This document shows positions 11,580-19,573 of a stretch of DNA of 64,000 nucleotides, one piece after another (position 1 is the stretch's first letter; each line of letters opens with the position of its first letter). Under the pieces are notes generated by a model. The model worked only from the letters and a program-made list of their open reading frames with translations. It was not told the DNA's origin and did not search any database. Location: the NCBI RefSeq assembly GCF_040365005.1, contig NZ_BAABWV010000001.1, positions 310,001 to 374,000 on the forward strand, given 5' to 3'. The DNA is from Antarcticimicrobium sp040365005. Its GTDB lineage: Bacteria > Pseudomonadota > Alphaproteobacteria > Rhodobacterales > Rhodobacteraceae. The position numbers were made by a program, and so were the translations under genes.

Positions 11580-11791
11580 GCGACCTCGACGACCGGCTGC
11601 TGGCGGCGCACACGCGCGGTGACCGCGCCGCGCTGGTCACGCTGTATTGCGAGGCGGCCGAGACCGCGCAGGAGGACGAGGCGCGGTATTTCTACCTCAC
11701 CCATGCCTATGTCAATGCGCTGGAAGGTGACCACCCGCAGGCCCCCGCCCTGCGCGCCCGACTGGTCGCCGCCGGACGGGAAAGCGCCTGA
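11576..11791 (+). CDS. Small hypothetical protein, 71 residues, coupled to Rieske oxygenase
   Basis: The gene starts with GTG at 11576 and overlaps the oxygenase stop (GTGA), so it is translationally coupled. The product is acidic and helical (LDDRLLAAHTRGDRAALVTL, then YFYLTHAYVNALE), reminiscent of one or two tetratricopeptide-like helical hairpins. No named domain is recognised. Its tight coupling suggests that it works with the oxygenase, for example as a stabiliser or chaperone. That is inference. Confidence 0.75.
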   Translation: MSDLDDRLLAAHTRGDRAALVTLYCEAAETAQEDEARYFYLTHAYVNALEGDHPQAPALRARLVAAGRESA

Positions 11792-11797
11792 GCGCCG

Positions 11798-12610
11798 CTA
11801 GGCGCGATCCGGGTCCGGGCATGGCACGGCGGCCCCTGCCCCGACCTCTGACATGCGGGCCTGGCGATAGACGTGCCAGGTCGCATGGCCCAGCAGCGGC
11901 AACACCACCAAAAGCCCCAGGAACGCCGGCACCATGGCGGCAAAGGTTGCCACGGCGATGAAGGCCGCCCAGCCCAGCATCGGCACCGGGTTCTGCTGCA
12001 CGTAGGAAAAACTGGTGATCATCGCGGTGACGAAATCCACCTCGCGGTCCAGCAACAGCGGCAGCGCCAGCACCGTGATCATGTAGAGCAGCAGCGCGAA
12101 CAGCGCCCCCACCAGCGTGCCGAAGCCCAGCATCTTGATCCCGTCAAAGGTCGCGAACACCTCGAAGGACGAGGAGATGTTGGTCATCGTCGACAGCCCC
12201 AGGAACAGGGCAAAGATCATATGGCCCAGGAAGAACCAGAACAGGAACACCACCACGATGATCGCGCAGATCGACGGCAACTGCCGCCGCCTCTGCTGCG
12301 CCACAACCCCCATGATCTCGCCCAGCCGCCAGGATTCGCCGTGCTCGATCCGGTGCGACACCTCGTAAAGGCCCACCGCCGCGAACGGCCCGAGCAGCGG
12401 AAACCCGATCGCTGCCAGCACCAGCCAGAAGGTGGTTTGCGTCTGCCAGGTGACCGCGATCATGGCCCAGCCGCCCAGCACGTAAAATCCGGCAAACGCC
12501 AACCCGCAGATCGGCGCGCGTCGAAAGTCGCGCCAGCCGCAGGCCAGCGCCTGGCGCAGCATCGCCCCCGTCATCGGACGCAGCGGCGGTACGCCGTGTT
12601 TCTTTTCCAT
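11798..12610 (-). CDS. DUF2189 integral membrane protein
   Basis: This inner-membrane protein of unknown function belongs to the DUF2189 family. About six hydrophobic segments are visible, near residues 38-60, 64-85, 115-145, 160-185, 215-235 and 238-255. The N-terminal cytoplasmic stretch GWRDFRRAPICGLAFAG is typical of the family. The 270-residue length fits. It is convergent with the 71-residue gene and lies 30 bases downstream of the amidase, with which it may share a transcript. Confidence 0.8.
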   Translation of the reverse strand: MEKKHGVPPLRPMTGAMLRQALACGWRDFRRAPICGLAFAGFYVLGGWAMIAVTWQTQTTFWLVLAAIGFPLLGPFAAVGLYEVSHRIEHGESWRLGEIMGVVAQQRRRQLPSICAIIVVVFLFWFFLGHMIFALFLGLSTMTNISSSFEVFATFDGIKMLGFGTLVGALFALLLYMITVLALPLLLDREVDFVTAMITSFSYVQQNPVPMLGWAAFIAVATFAAMVPAFLGLLVVLPLLGHATWHVYRQARMSEVGAGAAVPCPDPDRA

Positions 12611-12640
12611 CCCTGTTGATCCTCCTCCCGTTTGGTCCGG

Positions 12641-14047
12641 TTACATCGCCGGCATCCTCTGTGGCCATTCGGTCGCCGCATGATAGGCCGCCCCCAGCGC
12701 CAGCAGCCGCGCATCGCCGCCGCGCGGGCCAAAGATCTGAACCCCCATCGGCAGGCCCTGCGCACCGAAGCCCGCCGGCGCGGCCAGGCAAGGCAGCCCC
12801 AACAGGCTGACCGGCACCACCACCTCCATCCAGCGATGATAGGTATCCATCGCGTGCCCGTCGATCTCCTGCGGCCAGGGCAGGTCCACGTCAAAGGGCC
12901 AGGCCTGCGCCGCCGGCAGAACCAGCGCGTCATACTCCTCGAACAGCGCGGCGGCCCGCTTGTACCAGTCCGACCGGATCACGCTGGCGCGGTGCACCTC
13001 CATCGCGCTCAGCGCCAGCCCGCGCTCGGCCTCCCAGATGGCGCTGTCCTTGAGCTTGGCGCGCTGGTCCGGTTGCGCCATCGCCGTGGCCAGTCCCGCC
13101 GCCACCTTCCACGACCGCAGGGTGATCCAGCTCTCCCAGATCGACTCGGCCGGGAACGGCGGTGCCAGCGGCTCGACCTGGCAGCCGATCTCTTCCAGCA
13201 CCGTCAGCGCGCCCTGACAGCAATCAATAACGCCCGCCTCCATCGGATAGGCGCCGCCCCAATCGCCCAGCCAGCCGATGCGCATCCCCTTCGGATCGCA
13301 GGGCTGCAGCGGCGCGATGGGATCCTGGCGCAGCCCGTGCGGCTGGCGCGGATCCGGCCCGGCGATAACGTCGAGCAAAAGGGCGATGTCCTGCGGGCTG
13401 CGCGCCATCGGGCCCAGAGTCGAGATCTGGTGCAGAAAGGTATCGCCCTCGGGCTCGGAGGGCACCAGCCCCCAGCTTGGCCGGAACCCGTAGACATTGT
13501 TCCAGGCCGCCGGGTTACGCAGGCTGCCCATCATGTCGGACCCGTCGGCCAGCGCCACCATCCCCGTGGCCAGCGCCACCGCCGCGCCCCCCGACGAGCC
13601 GCCGCAGCTGAACGCCGGATCATAGGGGTTGGCGGTCGCACCATAGACCGGGTTGAAGGTATGCGACCCCAGCCCGAACTCGGGCACATTGGTCTTGCCG
13701 ATGAAGATCGCCCCGGCCGCCCGCATCCGCGCCGCGATCATATCGTCGGTCTTGGGCACGAAATCGGCCATCAACGGCGAGCCCTGCGTCGCGGGCAGGC
13801 CGGCCACCTTGACCAGGTCCTTGACCGCGATCGGCAGCCCGTGAAGCGGGCCACGCCGGGGGGCGGTATCGGCGGCACGTGCGGCCGCCATCAGCGCATC
13901 GGCGTCCGGCATGGCGACGATGGCATTGACGGTTCCGTTGACCTCGGCGACGCGGTCCAGCGTCGCCCGCATCAGGTCTTCCGCGGAAAGGCGGCCGGCA
14001 GAGAGATCGGCCAAGATCGCACTGGCGCTTTGTCGGGTCAGGGTCAT
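12641..14047 (-). CDS. Amidase signature-family hydrolase
   Basis: This is a cytoplasmic amidohydrolase of the amidase-signature family, which cleaves carboxamides with a Ser-cisSer-Lys triad. The Lys lies in PIAVKDLV (about residue 80). The glycine/serine-rich segment reads CGGSSGGAAVALATG and is followed by SDMMGSLRNPAAWNNVYGFRPS, which holds the nucleophile Ser. The family more often has DTGGS there, so the local sequence is slightly unusual. The start at 14047 (MTLTRQSAS) is preferred, and an ATG six codons upstream is possible. At 468 residues it is normal. The substrate is unknown, and it is not GatA because no gatB/gatC is nearby. Confidence 0.87.
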   Translation of the reverse strand: MTLTRQSASAILADLSAGRLSAEDLMRATLDRVAEVNGTVNAIVAMPDADALMAAARAADTAPRRGPLHGLPIAVKDLVKVAGLPATQGSPLMADFVPKTDDMIAARMRAAGAIFIGKTNVPEFGLGSHTFNPVYGATANPYDPAFSCGGSSGGAAVALATGMVALADGSDMMGSLRNPAAWNNVYGFRPSWGLVPSEPEGDTFLHQISTLGPMARSPQDIALLLDVIAGPDPRQPHGLRQDPIAPLQPCDPKGMRIGWLGDWGGAYPMEAGVIDCCQGALTVLEEIGCQVEPLAPPFPAESIWESWITLRSWKVAAGLATAMAQPDQRAKLKDSAIWEAERGLALSAMEVHRASVIRSDWYKRAAALFEEYDALVLPAAQAWPFDVDLPWPQEIDGHAMDTYHRWMEVVVPVSLLGLPCLAAPAGFGAQGLPMGVQIFGPRGGDARLLALGAAYHAATEWPQRMPAM

Positions 14048-14150
14048 GGGGGGGCCTGTATGCAAGCTCGGGTTGACCCCAACCTAGCCCCTCCATCTGC
14101 GGACGCAAACATATTGTTGCACCACATCTTTTTTCGCCGACGCCGGTGCT

Positions 14151-15515
14151 TCAGACGAAATCGAAATCCCCCGCGCCCAGGCTGGTTCCCGCCTCGCCCA
14201 GCAACAGGATCGTGCCGCCGTCGTGGATGATCTCGAGGTTCTTGCCCTTGTCCGAGATGCTCAGCGTCGCGAACCCGCCCTCGTGATCCGCGATCCGCAA
14301 CGTATCGACGGACTGGTCGTAATCCTTGACCCGATCCGTCCCGCCATCGGCGGCGAAAACAAAGGTGTCCTTCCCTTGTCCGCCGATCAGGGTGTCATTC
14401 CCCTCCGCACCGGCCAGCACATCATTGCCCTTGCCACCGTTCAACAGGTTTTTGCCGTCGTCCCCGCTCAAACGATCACCCTTGACGCTGCCGATCAGGT
14501 TCTCGATGGAACTGGCCTGGAAATATCCTTTCCCGGGCTTTTCCAGGTTGCCGTTCTTTGCCGCCGGGTTCTGCCAGGCGCCGTCGCTGTCGAGGGTAAA
14601 GACGATCGCGGTCCCGAACTTGGCAAAGCTGATGGTGTCGGTTCCGGAGCCGCCGAGGATCGAAAGACCATAATCCGGATCGGTGGGAGACAGGACAATC
14701 GTGTCATTCCCATTTCCCATCCGAACCTGGCCACCACCGCCACCGCCCAACTTGACGGTATCATTGCCGTTGCCGGTGTTGATCGCCCCGACCCAGCCGT
14801 CATTGGTGATCACCACATCCTTGCCGGCTCCGGTCTTGACGGTCTCGACCCCACCGGCACCGATGGTGACCTTGTCATTTCCGGCGCCCACATGGATGAA
14901 CTCGACGTATCCCTTGTTGGTCTTGACGATGTCGCGTCCGTTCCCGGTCGAGATCGCCTCGACATACCCCGTGGTGGTCGTCACCCGGTCACTGCCGTCG
15001 TGAGTCTGCACCTGCCCCGCGCCACCGGAGCCGATCTTGATCACGTCGCCGATCGCACTCTCGCCGAAGTTGCCCGTGTTGATCTGCTGCACATAGGCGT
15101 TGCCGGTCGTGACGATGTTCTCGTCCGCATAGAGGTTTATGCTGTAGGTCGAGCCGTCCTGCTGGTTGCCCAGCTTGACCTCGTGCTTTTCCCCGTCCCA
15201 GCCAAAAATATAACGCGCCCGGGTCGAGATCAGCTCGACATCAGAATTGTAGCCCAGTTCGAGAAAGTCGATACGCCGCCCCGACCCGTTGTCCAGATCG
15301 GTGATATTCGTCTTGTTCTTTTCTCCGCCAAAGCGCAGCGTCTTGACCGTCCAACTGTCTCCGGTCAGGCTGACGTTGGCCCGAAAGAGTTCCGCCTCCG
15401 AGTGGTAGACGCTGTAATACGCCATGAACTTGGAAGACCACTCCACATCCGATTGACCGGGCAAGCGCGACACCGCGTTGATGCCGTCAAATGTCACATT
15501 GAGAACCTCAACCAT
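14151..15515 (-). CDS. RTX-type calcium-binding secreted protein with 19-residue repeats
   Basis: This protein is probably exported by a type I secretion system and folds in Ca2+. The start at 15515 has a strong GGGAGGAAGG site, and there is no N-terminal signal peptide, as expected. Residues 1-160 show no known domain. Residues 164-277 are six exact-length 19-residue repeats of the form GxVxxIxTGxGxDxVxxxx, likely coils of a beta-helix. Classical RTX nonapeptides follow at 360-385 (GGKGNDVLAG, EGNDTLIGG). The C-terminus ends in hydrophobic residues (DFDFV), typical of a type I signal. No transporter gene lies in the window. Function is unknown. Confidence 0.83.
   Translation of the reverse strand: MVEVLNVTFDGINAVSRLPGQSDVEWSSKFMAYYSVYHSEAELFRANVSLTGDSWTVKTLRFGGEKNKTNITDLDNGSGRRIDFLELGYNSDVELISTRARYIFGWDGEKHEVKLGNQQDGSTYSINLYADENIVTTGNAYVQQINTGNFGESAIGDVIKIGSGGAGQVQTHDGSDRVTTTTGYVEAISTGNGRDIVKTNKGYVEFIHVGAGNDKVTIGAGGVETVKTGAGKDVVITNDGWVGAINTGNGNDTVKLGGGGGGQVRMGNGNDTIVLSPTDPDYGLSILGGSGTDTISFAKFGTAIVFTLDSDGAWQNPAAKNGNLEKPGKGYFQASSIENLIGSVKGDRLSGDDGKNLLNGGKGNDVLAGAEGNDTLIGGQGKDTFVFAADGGTDRVKDYDQSVDTLRIADHEGGFATLSISDKGKNLEIIHDGGTILLLGEAGTSLGAGDFDFV
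14685..15026 (-). repeat. Six in-frame 57-bp coding repeats in the RTX gene
   Basis: Six consecutive units of exactly 57 bases encode the 19-residue repeats at residues 164-277. The units are diverged at DNA level but keep the Gly, Asp and aliphatic positions (TGNGRDIV, VGAGNDKV, TGAGKDVV, TGNGNDTV, MGNGNDTI). An extra, related unit with a six-residue insertion lies just before them in the protein, near residue 139. Confidence 0.8.
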
Positions 15516-15636
15516 TCCTTCCTCCCGCAAGGATACAAACACTAAAGCGGAGTAAAATTACCACAATCCCCTCTTGATTGAAATATTGCTGCATATTTTT
15601 CAGTCAAAACGACATCCATCGCCCCGAGGGGACAAG

Positions 15637-15662
15637 AAAAAACCGCGCCCGGAAGGGCGCGG
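15637..15662 (-). terminator. Rho-independent terminator after prfB
   Basis: On the minus strand, CCGCGCCC and GGGCGCGG form a perfect 8-bp stem with a TTCC loop and are followed by six T residues. It sits 34 bases beyond the prfB stop. It also separates prfB from the RTX gene on the same strand. Confidence 0.9.
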
Positions 15663-15695
15663 CACATCTGCGTCGTCAGGGTAAAATCGGCGTCG

Positions 15696-16820
15696 TCAGC
15701 CGTCGTTCTGGGCGTCGGCGCGGCTTTTGCCCGAGGCGTTCATCGCCAGCGTCGCGGCCATGAACCCGTCAAGATCGCCGTCCAGGACCCCCTTGGTATC
15801 CGAGGTCTCGTGCTCGGTGCGCAGGTCCTTTACCATCTGGTAGGGCTGCAACACGTAAGACCGGATCTGGTTGCCCCAGCCGGCGCTGCCCTTGCTCTCA
15901 TGCGCCTCGTTGATGGCCGCGTTCCGCTTGTCGAGTTCAAGCTGGTAGAGCCGCGATTTCAGCGCCTTCATGGCGATGTCACGGTTCTGGTGCTGCGATT
16001 TCTCGGAACTGGTCACCACGATGCCGGTGGGATGGTGGGTGATCCGCACGGCAGAGTCGGTGGTGTTCACGTGCTGGCCGCCGGCGCCCGAAGAGCGGTA
16101 GGTATCGATACGGATATCGCTCGGGTTGACCTCGATCTCGATATTGTCATCGACCACCGGATAGACCCAGACCGAGGCGAAAGAGGTTTCGCGCGTGCCC
16201 TTGCCAAAGGGCGAGATCCGCACGAGCCGGTGCACGCCGCTTTCCGATTTCAGCCAGCCATAGGCGTTGGGCCCCGAGATCTTGTAGGCGCAGGACTTGA
16301 TCCCCGCCTCGGACCCGGCCTCCTCGGATTGCAGCTCGACCTTGTAGCCGCGTTTCTCGGCCCAGCGGACGTACATCCGTTGCAGCATCTGCGCCCAGTC
16401 GCAGGCCTCGGTACCGCCGGCGCCGGCGTTGATCTCGAGAAAGGTGTCATTACCGTCGGCCTCGCCGTTCAGCAGCGCCTCGAGCTCTTTCTTCGCGGCG
16501 TTCTCATGCAGCGCCTTCAGCGCCGCCTCCGCCTCCGCGACGACCTCCTCGTCCTCTTCCATCTCGCCCAGTTCGATCAGTTCGACATTGTCGTTCAGAT
16601 CGCGCTTGATGGCCTCGTAGGTCTCCAGCGCATCGACCAGCATCTGCCGCTCGCGCATCAGCTTCTGCGCCGCGTCGGGATCGTCCCACAGGTTGGGATC
16701 CTCGACCCGGGCGTTGAATTCCTCCAGCCGGTGTTGTGCGGTCTCATGGTTCATCCGCTGGGCCAGAAGCTCCAGCGATTTCTCGATCTCGGCAACGGTG
16801 TTCTGCGTCTCGGCGCGCAT
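15696..16820 (-). CDS. prfB: Peptide chain release factor 2
   Basis: This factor recognises UGA and UAA stop codons on the ribosome and triggers release of the finished protein. The stop-codon tripeptide region reads RISPFGKG, and the catalytic GGQ lies in SSGAGGQHVN, the site methylated by PrmC in other bacteria. The N-terminal coiled-coil domain covers about residues 1-110. The 374 residues are encoded in one frame, without the in-frame UGA and programmed +1 shift found in E. coli prfB. It lies downstream of PBP1A on the same strand. Confidence 0.97.
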   Translation of the reverse strand: MRAETQNTVAEIEKSLELLAQRMNHETAQHRLEEFNARVEDPNLWDDPDAAQKLMRERQMLVDALETYEAIKRDLNDNVELIELGEMEEDEEVVAEAEAALKALHENAAKKELEALLNGEADGNDTFLEINAGAGGTEACDWAQMLQRMYVRWAEKRGYKVELQSEEAGSEAGIKSCAYKISGPNAYGWLKSESGVHRLVRISPFGKGTRETSFASVWVYPVVDDNIEIEVNPSDIRIDTYRSSGAGGQHVNTTDSAVRITHHPTGIVVTSSEKSQHQNRDIAMKALKSRLYQLELDKRNAAINEAHESKGSAGWGNQIRSYVLQPYQMVKDLRTEHETSDTKGVLDGDLDGFMAATLAMNASGKSRADAQNDG

Positions 16821-16937
16821 GGAGGATCCTGCGATGCTGCGTGAATTGAGTGAGGGTGATAGACCAGCGCAGAAGCACGGGCAAGGTGGCGCGGGCGAAA
16901 ACCGGGTTTGGTGTCCCGGCTCCGCTCCGCACCCGGC

Positions 16938-19490
16938 TCAGTACAGCCCGCCCGAACTCACCGTTCCGAAATCCGCCTTGGGGCCGACCACCGCCTTGCC
17001 CCCGGTCGAGGTGGTCACCTCGCGCCCGCCACCGGTCACCTCTTCGAACAGCGGCAGGTTCGAGCCCATCGCAAAGCCACCGTCATAGGTCAGGCCAAAG
17101 ATCGGCTCTTCGCCATCGCGGAAATACTCCGCCACCACGTATTGCCCGCTGGCGTCATCGGGCAACCGCGCGCCGGTATAGCGGTCGATCTTGATGAAAT
17201 GCCCACCCGGCGGCACCTCGAACGGACCACCGCCGAATTTCTTGACCGCCTTCTCCATGAACGACTGGAACACCGGGCCGCACATCGACGACCCATAGGC
17301 CCCCCGCCCCAGCGGACGCGGCCGGTCATAACCGATGTAACATCCGGCGACGATGTTGCTGGTAAAGCCGATGAACCAGACGTCGCGCGCCTCGTTCGTG
17401 GTCCCGGTCTTGCCGGCGGTCGGCACCGGCAGGTTGACCGCGCCGCTGGCGGTGCCGCGCTCGACCACGCCGCGCATCATCGAGGTCAGCTGATAGGCCG
17501 TGATCGCGTTCATCACCCGGCGCCGGTTCGACACGATGCGCGGCGGCTGCCCCGGCGGCAGATCGGCGACATCGCAATCGGCGCAGGCGCGCTTGTCATG
17601 GCGATAGATGGTCTTGCCGAACCGGTCCTGAATCCGGTCGACCAGCGTCGGTTCGACCCGCTCGCCGCCATTGGCGAACATCGCATAGGCCGCCACCATC
17701 CGGTACAGCGTGGTCTCTTCCGAGCCCAGCGAGTTGGCCAGGTACGGCCCCATCTCGTCATAGACACCAAAGCGTTCGGCATAGCTGGCCACCACCGGCA
17801 TGCCGACTTCCTGCGCCAGGCGGATGGTCATCAGGTTCCGGCTCATCTCGATCCCGGTCCGCAGCGGCGTCGGCCCGTAGAACTTGTTCGACGAATTGCG
17901 CGGCCGCCACAGCCCTTGCGGCGTGTCGATCTCAATCGGCGCGTCGACCACGATGGTGGCGGGCGAATAGCCACTGTCGAGCGCGGCGGCATAGACGAAG
18001 GGCTTGAACGACGACCCCGGCTGGCGCATCGCCTGGGTGGCACGGTTGAACACCGAATCCTGGTAGGAGAATCCGCCCTGCATGGCGATCACCCGACCGG
18101 TGTTGACGTCCATCGCCATGAAACCGCCCTGCACCTCTGGCACCTGCCGCAGGGTCCAGCGGATGAACGATCCGTCCTTGTCGGCGGTCATCCGGCGCAC
18201 CAGAACCACGTCACCGACCGACAGCAGGTCACCGGCCACGCGGGCCTTCTTGGCCAGCTTGCCGTTCTCCAGCCGCTTGCGGGCCCATTGCACGTCCTTG
18301 GCGGGAATCCAGTGGCCGTCCGCGTCCTCCTCGACCCCCTCGATGCCGATGCGGGCGTCGTTCTTGCCGACCTCCAGCACCACCGCCGGATACCACGGGT
18401 TCTCCAGAACCACGTCACGCGGGGCCTCGACATCGGACAGCGCCGCGCGCCAACTCTCTTCCGAGGTCAGCTTCTCGGCGGGAATCGTGGCGATCAGCCC
18501 GTGCCAGACGCCGCGGTTGCGGTCATACTTCTCCAACTGCGCGCGCAGGGCGTGGGCGGCCTCCAGCTGCATCTGCTGATCGACGGTGGCGCGCACGGTG
18601 AACCCCCCGGTAAAGAACTCGCCCTCGCCGAAATCCTCGGTCAGCTGACGGCGGATCTCGTCGGTGAAATAGTCACGCGGCGGCAGCGCGGTGCGGAAGC
18701 TCTCGAAATCGCCGTTCTGGACCGAGCGCAGCGGCTGCGCCACCTCCTGCTCGTACACCGCCTGGGTGATATAGCCGTTCTGGTGCATCTCGCGCAGCAC
18801 GTAGTCCCGGCGCTGGCGCAACCGCTCCTTGTTGCGCACCGGGTGGAAATCAGACGGCGCCTTGGGCATCGAGGCCAGAAAGGCCGCCTCGTGCGGGGCC
18901 AGTTCCGACAGCGTCTTGTTGAAATAGGTCTGCGCCGCCGCCGTCACGCCATAGGAGTTCTGGCCGAGGAAGATCTCGTTCAGGTAAAGTTCGAGAATAT
19001 GTTCCTTGTCCAGCGACTGTTCCAGCCGCGCGGCCAGGACGATTTCCTTGATCTTGCGCGCGACCTTGCGGTCGCCGGACAGCAGAAAGTTCTTCATAAC
19101 CTGCTGGGTGATGGTCGAGGCCCCCCGCACGGTCTTGCCGCGGGTGCGCACCGCCTCGATCACCGCCGCCGCGATGCCGCGCGGGTCATAGCCCTTGTGC
19201 TGGTAGAAATTCTTGTCCTCGGCCGAGATGAAGGCCTGCTTGACCAGGTCGGGAATCTCCTCGGCCGGGGTGAACAGCCGGCGTTCCTGGGCGAATTCGT
19301 CGATCAGCTCGCCCTCGCCGGAATAGATGCGGCTGATGGTGGGCGGACGATACTGGGCCAGCGCCTCGTGGCTGGGCAGATCGCGCGCATACATCCAGAA
19401 CACGCCGCCGATGCCGAGCGCCACCAGAAAGATGCTCAGCGTGAGCGCGCTGAAGATCGCCCCGAAGAAAGAGAGAATGAACCGAAGCAC
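16938..19490 (-). CDS. mrcA: Penicillin-binding protein 1A (bifunctional peptidoglycan synthase)
   Basis: This inner-membrane enzyme polymerises lipid II into glycan strands and cross-links their peptides in the periplasm. The GTG start at 19490 (LRFILSFFGAIFS after the initiator) puts the single membrane anchor at about residues 8-33. The frame also opens at 19547, but that start lacks a ribosome site. The glycosyltransferase domain shows EDKNFYQHKGYD and RGASTITQQ with the catalytic Glu. An OB-like insertion follows. The transpeptidase has the nucleophile in PGSSFKPF, then SRN and KTGTT. The roughly 850-residue length is normal for alphaproteobacterial PBP1A. Its neighbours amidase and prfB are usual for the group. 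Confidence 0.95.
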   Translation of the reverse strand: MLRFILSFFGAIFSALTLSIFLVALGIGGVFWMYARDLPSHEALAQYRPPTISRIYSGEGELIDEFAQERRLFTPAEEIPDLVKQAFISAEDKNFYQHKGYDPRGIAAAVIEAVRTRGKTVRGASTITQQVMKNFLLSGDRKVARKIKEIVLAARLEQSLDKEHILELYLNEIFLGQNSYGVTAAAQTYFNKTLSELAPHEAAFLASMPKAPSDFHPVRNKERLRQRRDYVLREMHQNGYITQAVYEQEVAQPLRSVQNGDFESFRTALPPRDYFTDEIRRQLTEDFGEGEFFTGGFTVRATVDQQMQLEAAHALRAQLEKYDRNRGVWHGLIATIPAEKLTSEESWRAALSDVEAPRDVVLENPWYPAVVLEVGKNDARIGIEGVEEDADGHWIPAKDVQWARKRLENGKLAKKARVAGDLLSVGDVVLVRRMTADKDGSFIRWTLRQVPEVQGGFMAMDVNTGRVIAMQGGFSYQDSVFNRATQAMRQPGSSFKPFVYAAALDSGYSPATIVVDAPIEIDTPQGLWRPRNSSNKFYGPTPLRTGIEMSRNLMTIRLAQEVGMPVVASYAERFGVYDEMGPYLANSLGSEETTLYRMVAAYAMFANGGERVEPTLVDRIQDRFGKTIYRHDKRACADCDVADLPPGQPPRIVSNRRRVMNAITAYQLTSMMRGVVERGTASGAVNLPVPTAGKTGTTNEARDVWFIGFTSNIVAGCYIGYDRPRPLGRGAYGSSMCGPVFQSFMEKAVKKFGGGPFEVPPGGHFIKIDRYTGARLPDDASGQYVVAEYFRDGEEPIFGLTYDGGFAMGSNLPLFEEVTGGGREVTTSTGGKAVVGPKADFGTVSSGGLY

Positions 19491-19573
19491 TGCAAAACCT
19501 TTTTTTGCGCGATCCCCCAATATAGGCAATCGACGCGCAGGGGTCAAAACGACGACCGGCAGGTTGATGCCGG

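Noticed and set aside
14685..15026. CRISPR-like array (regular 57-base period)
   Set aside because: The period is entirely coding, in frame, with diverged units and no constant repeat plus unique spacer pattern.
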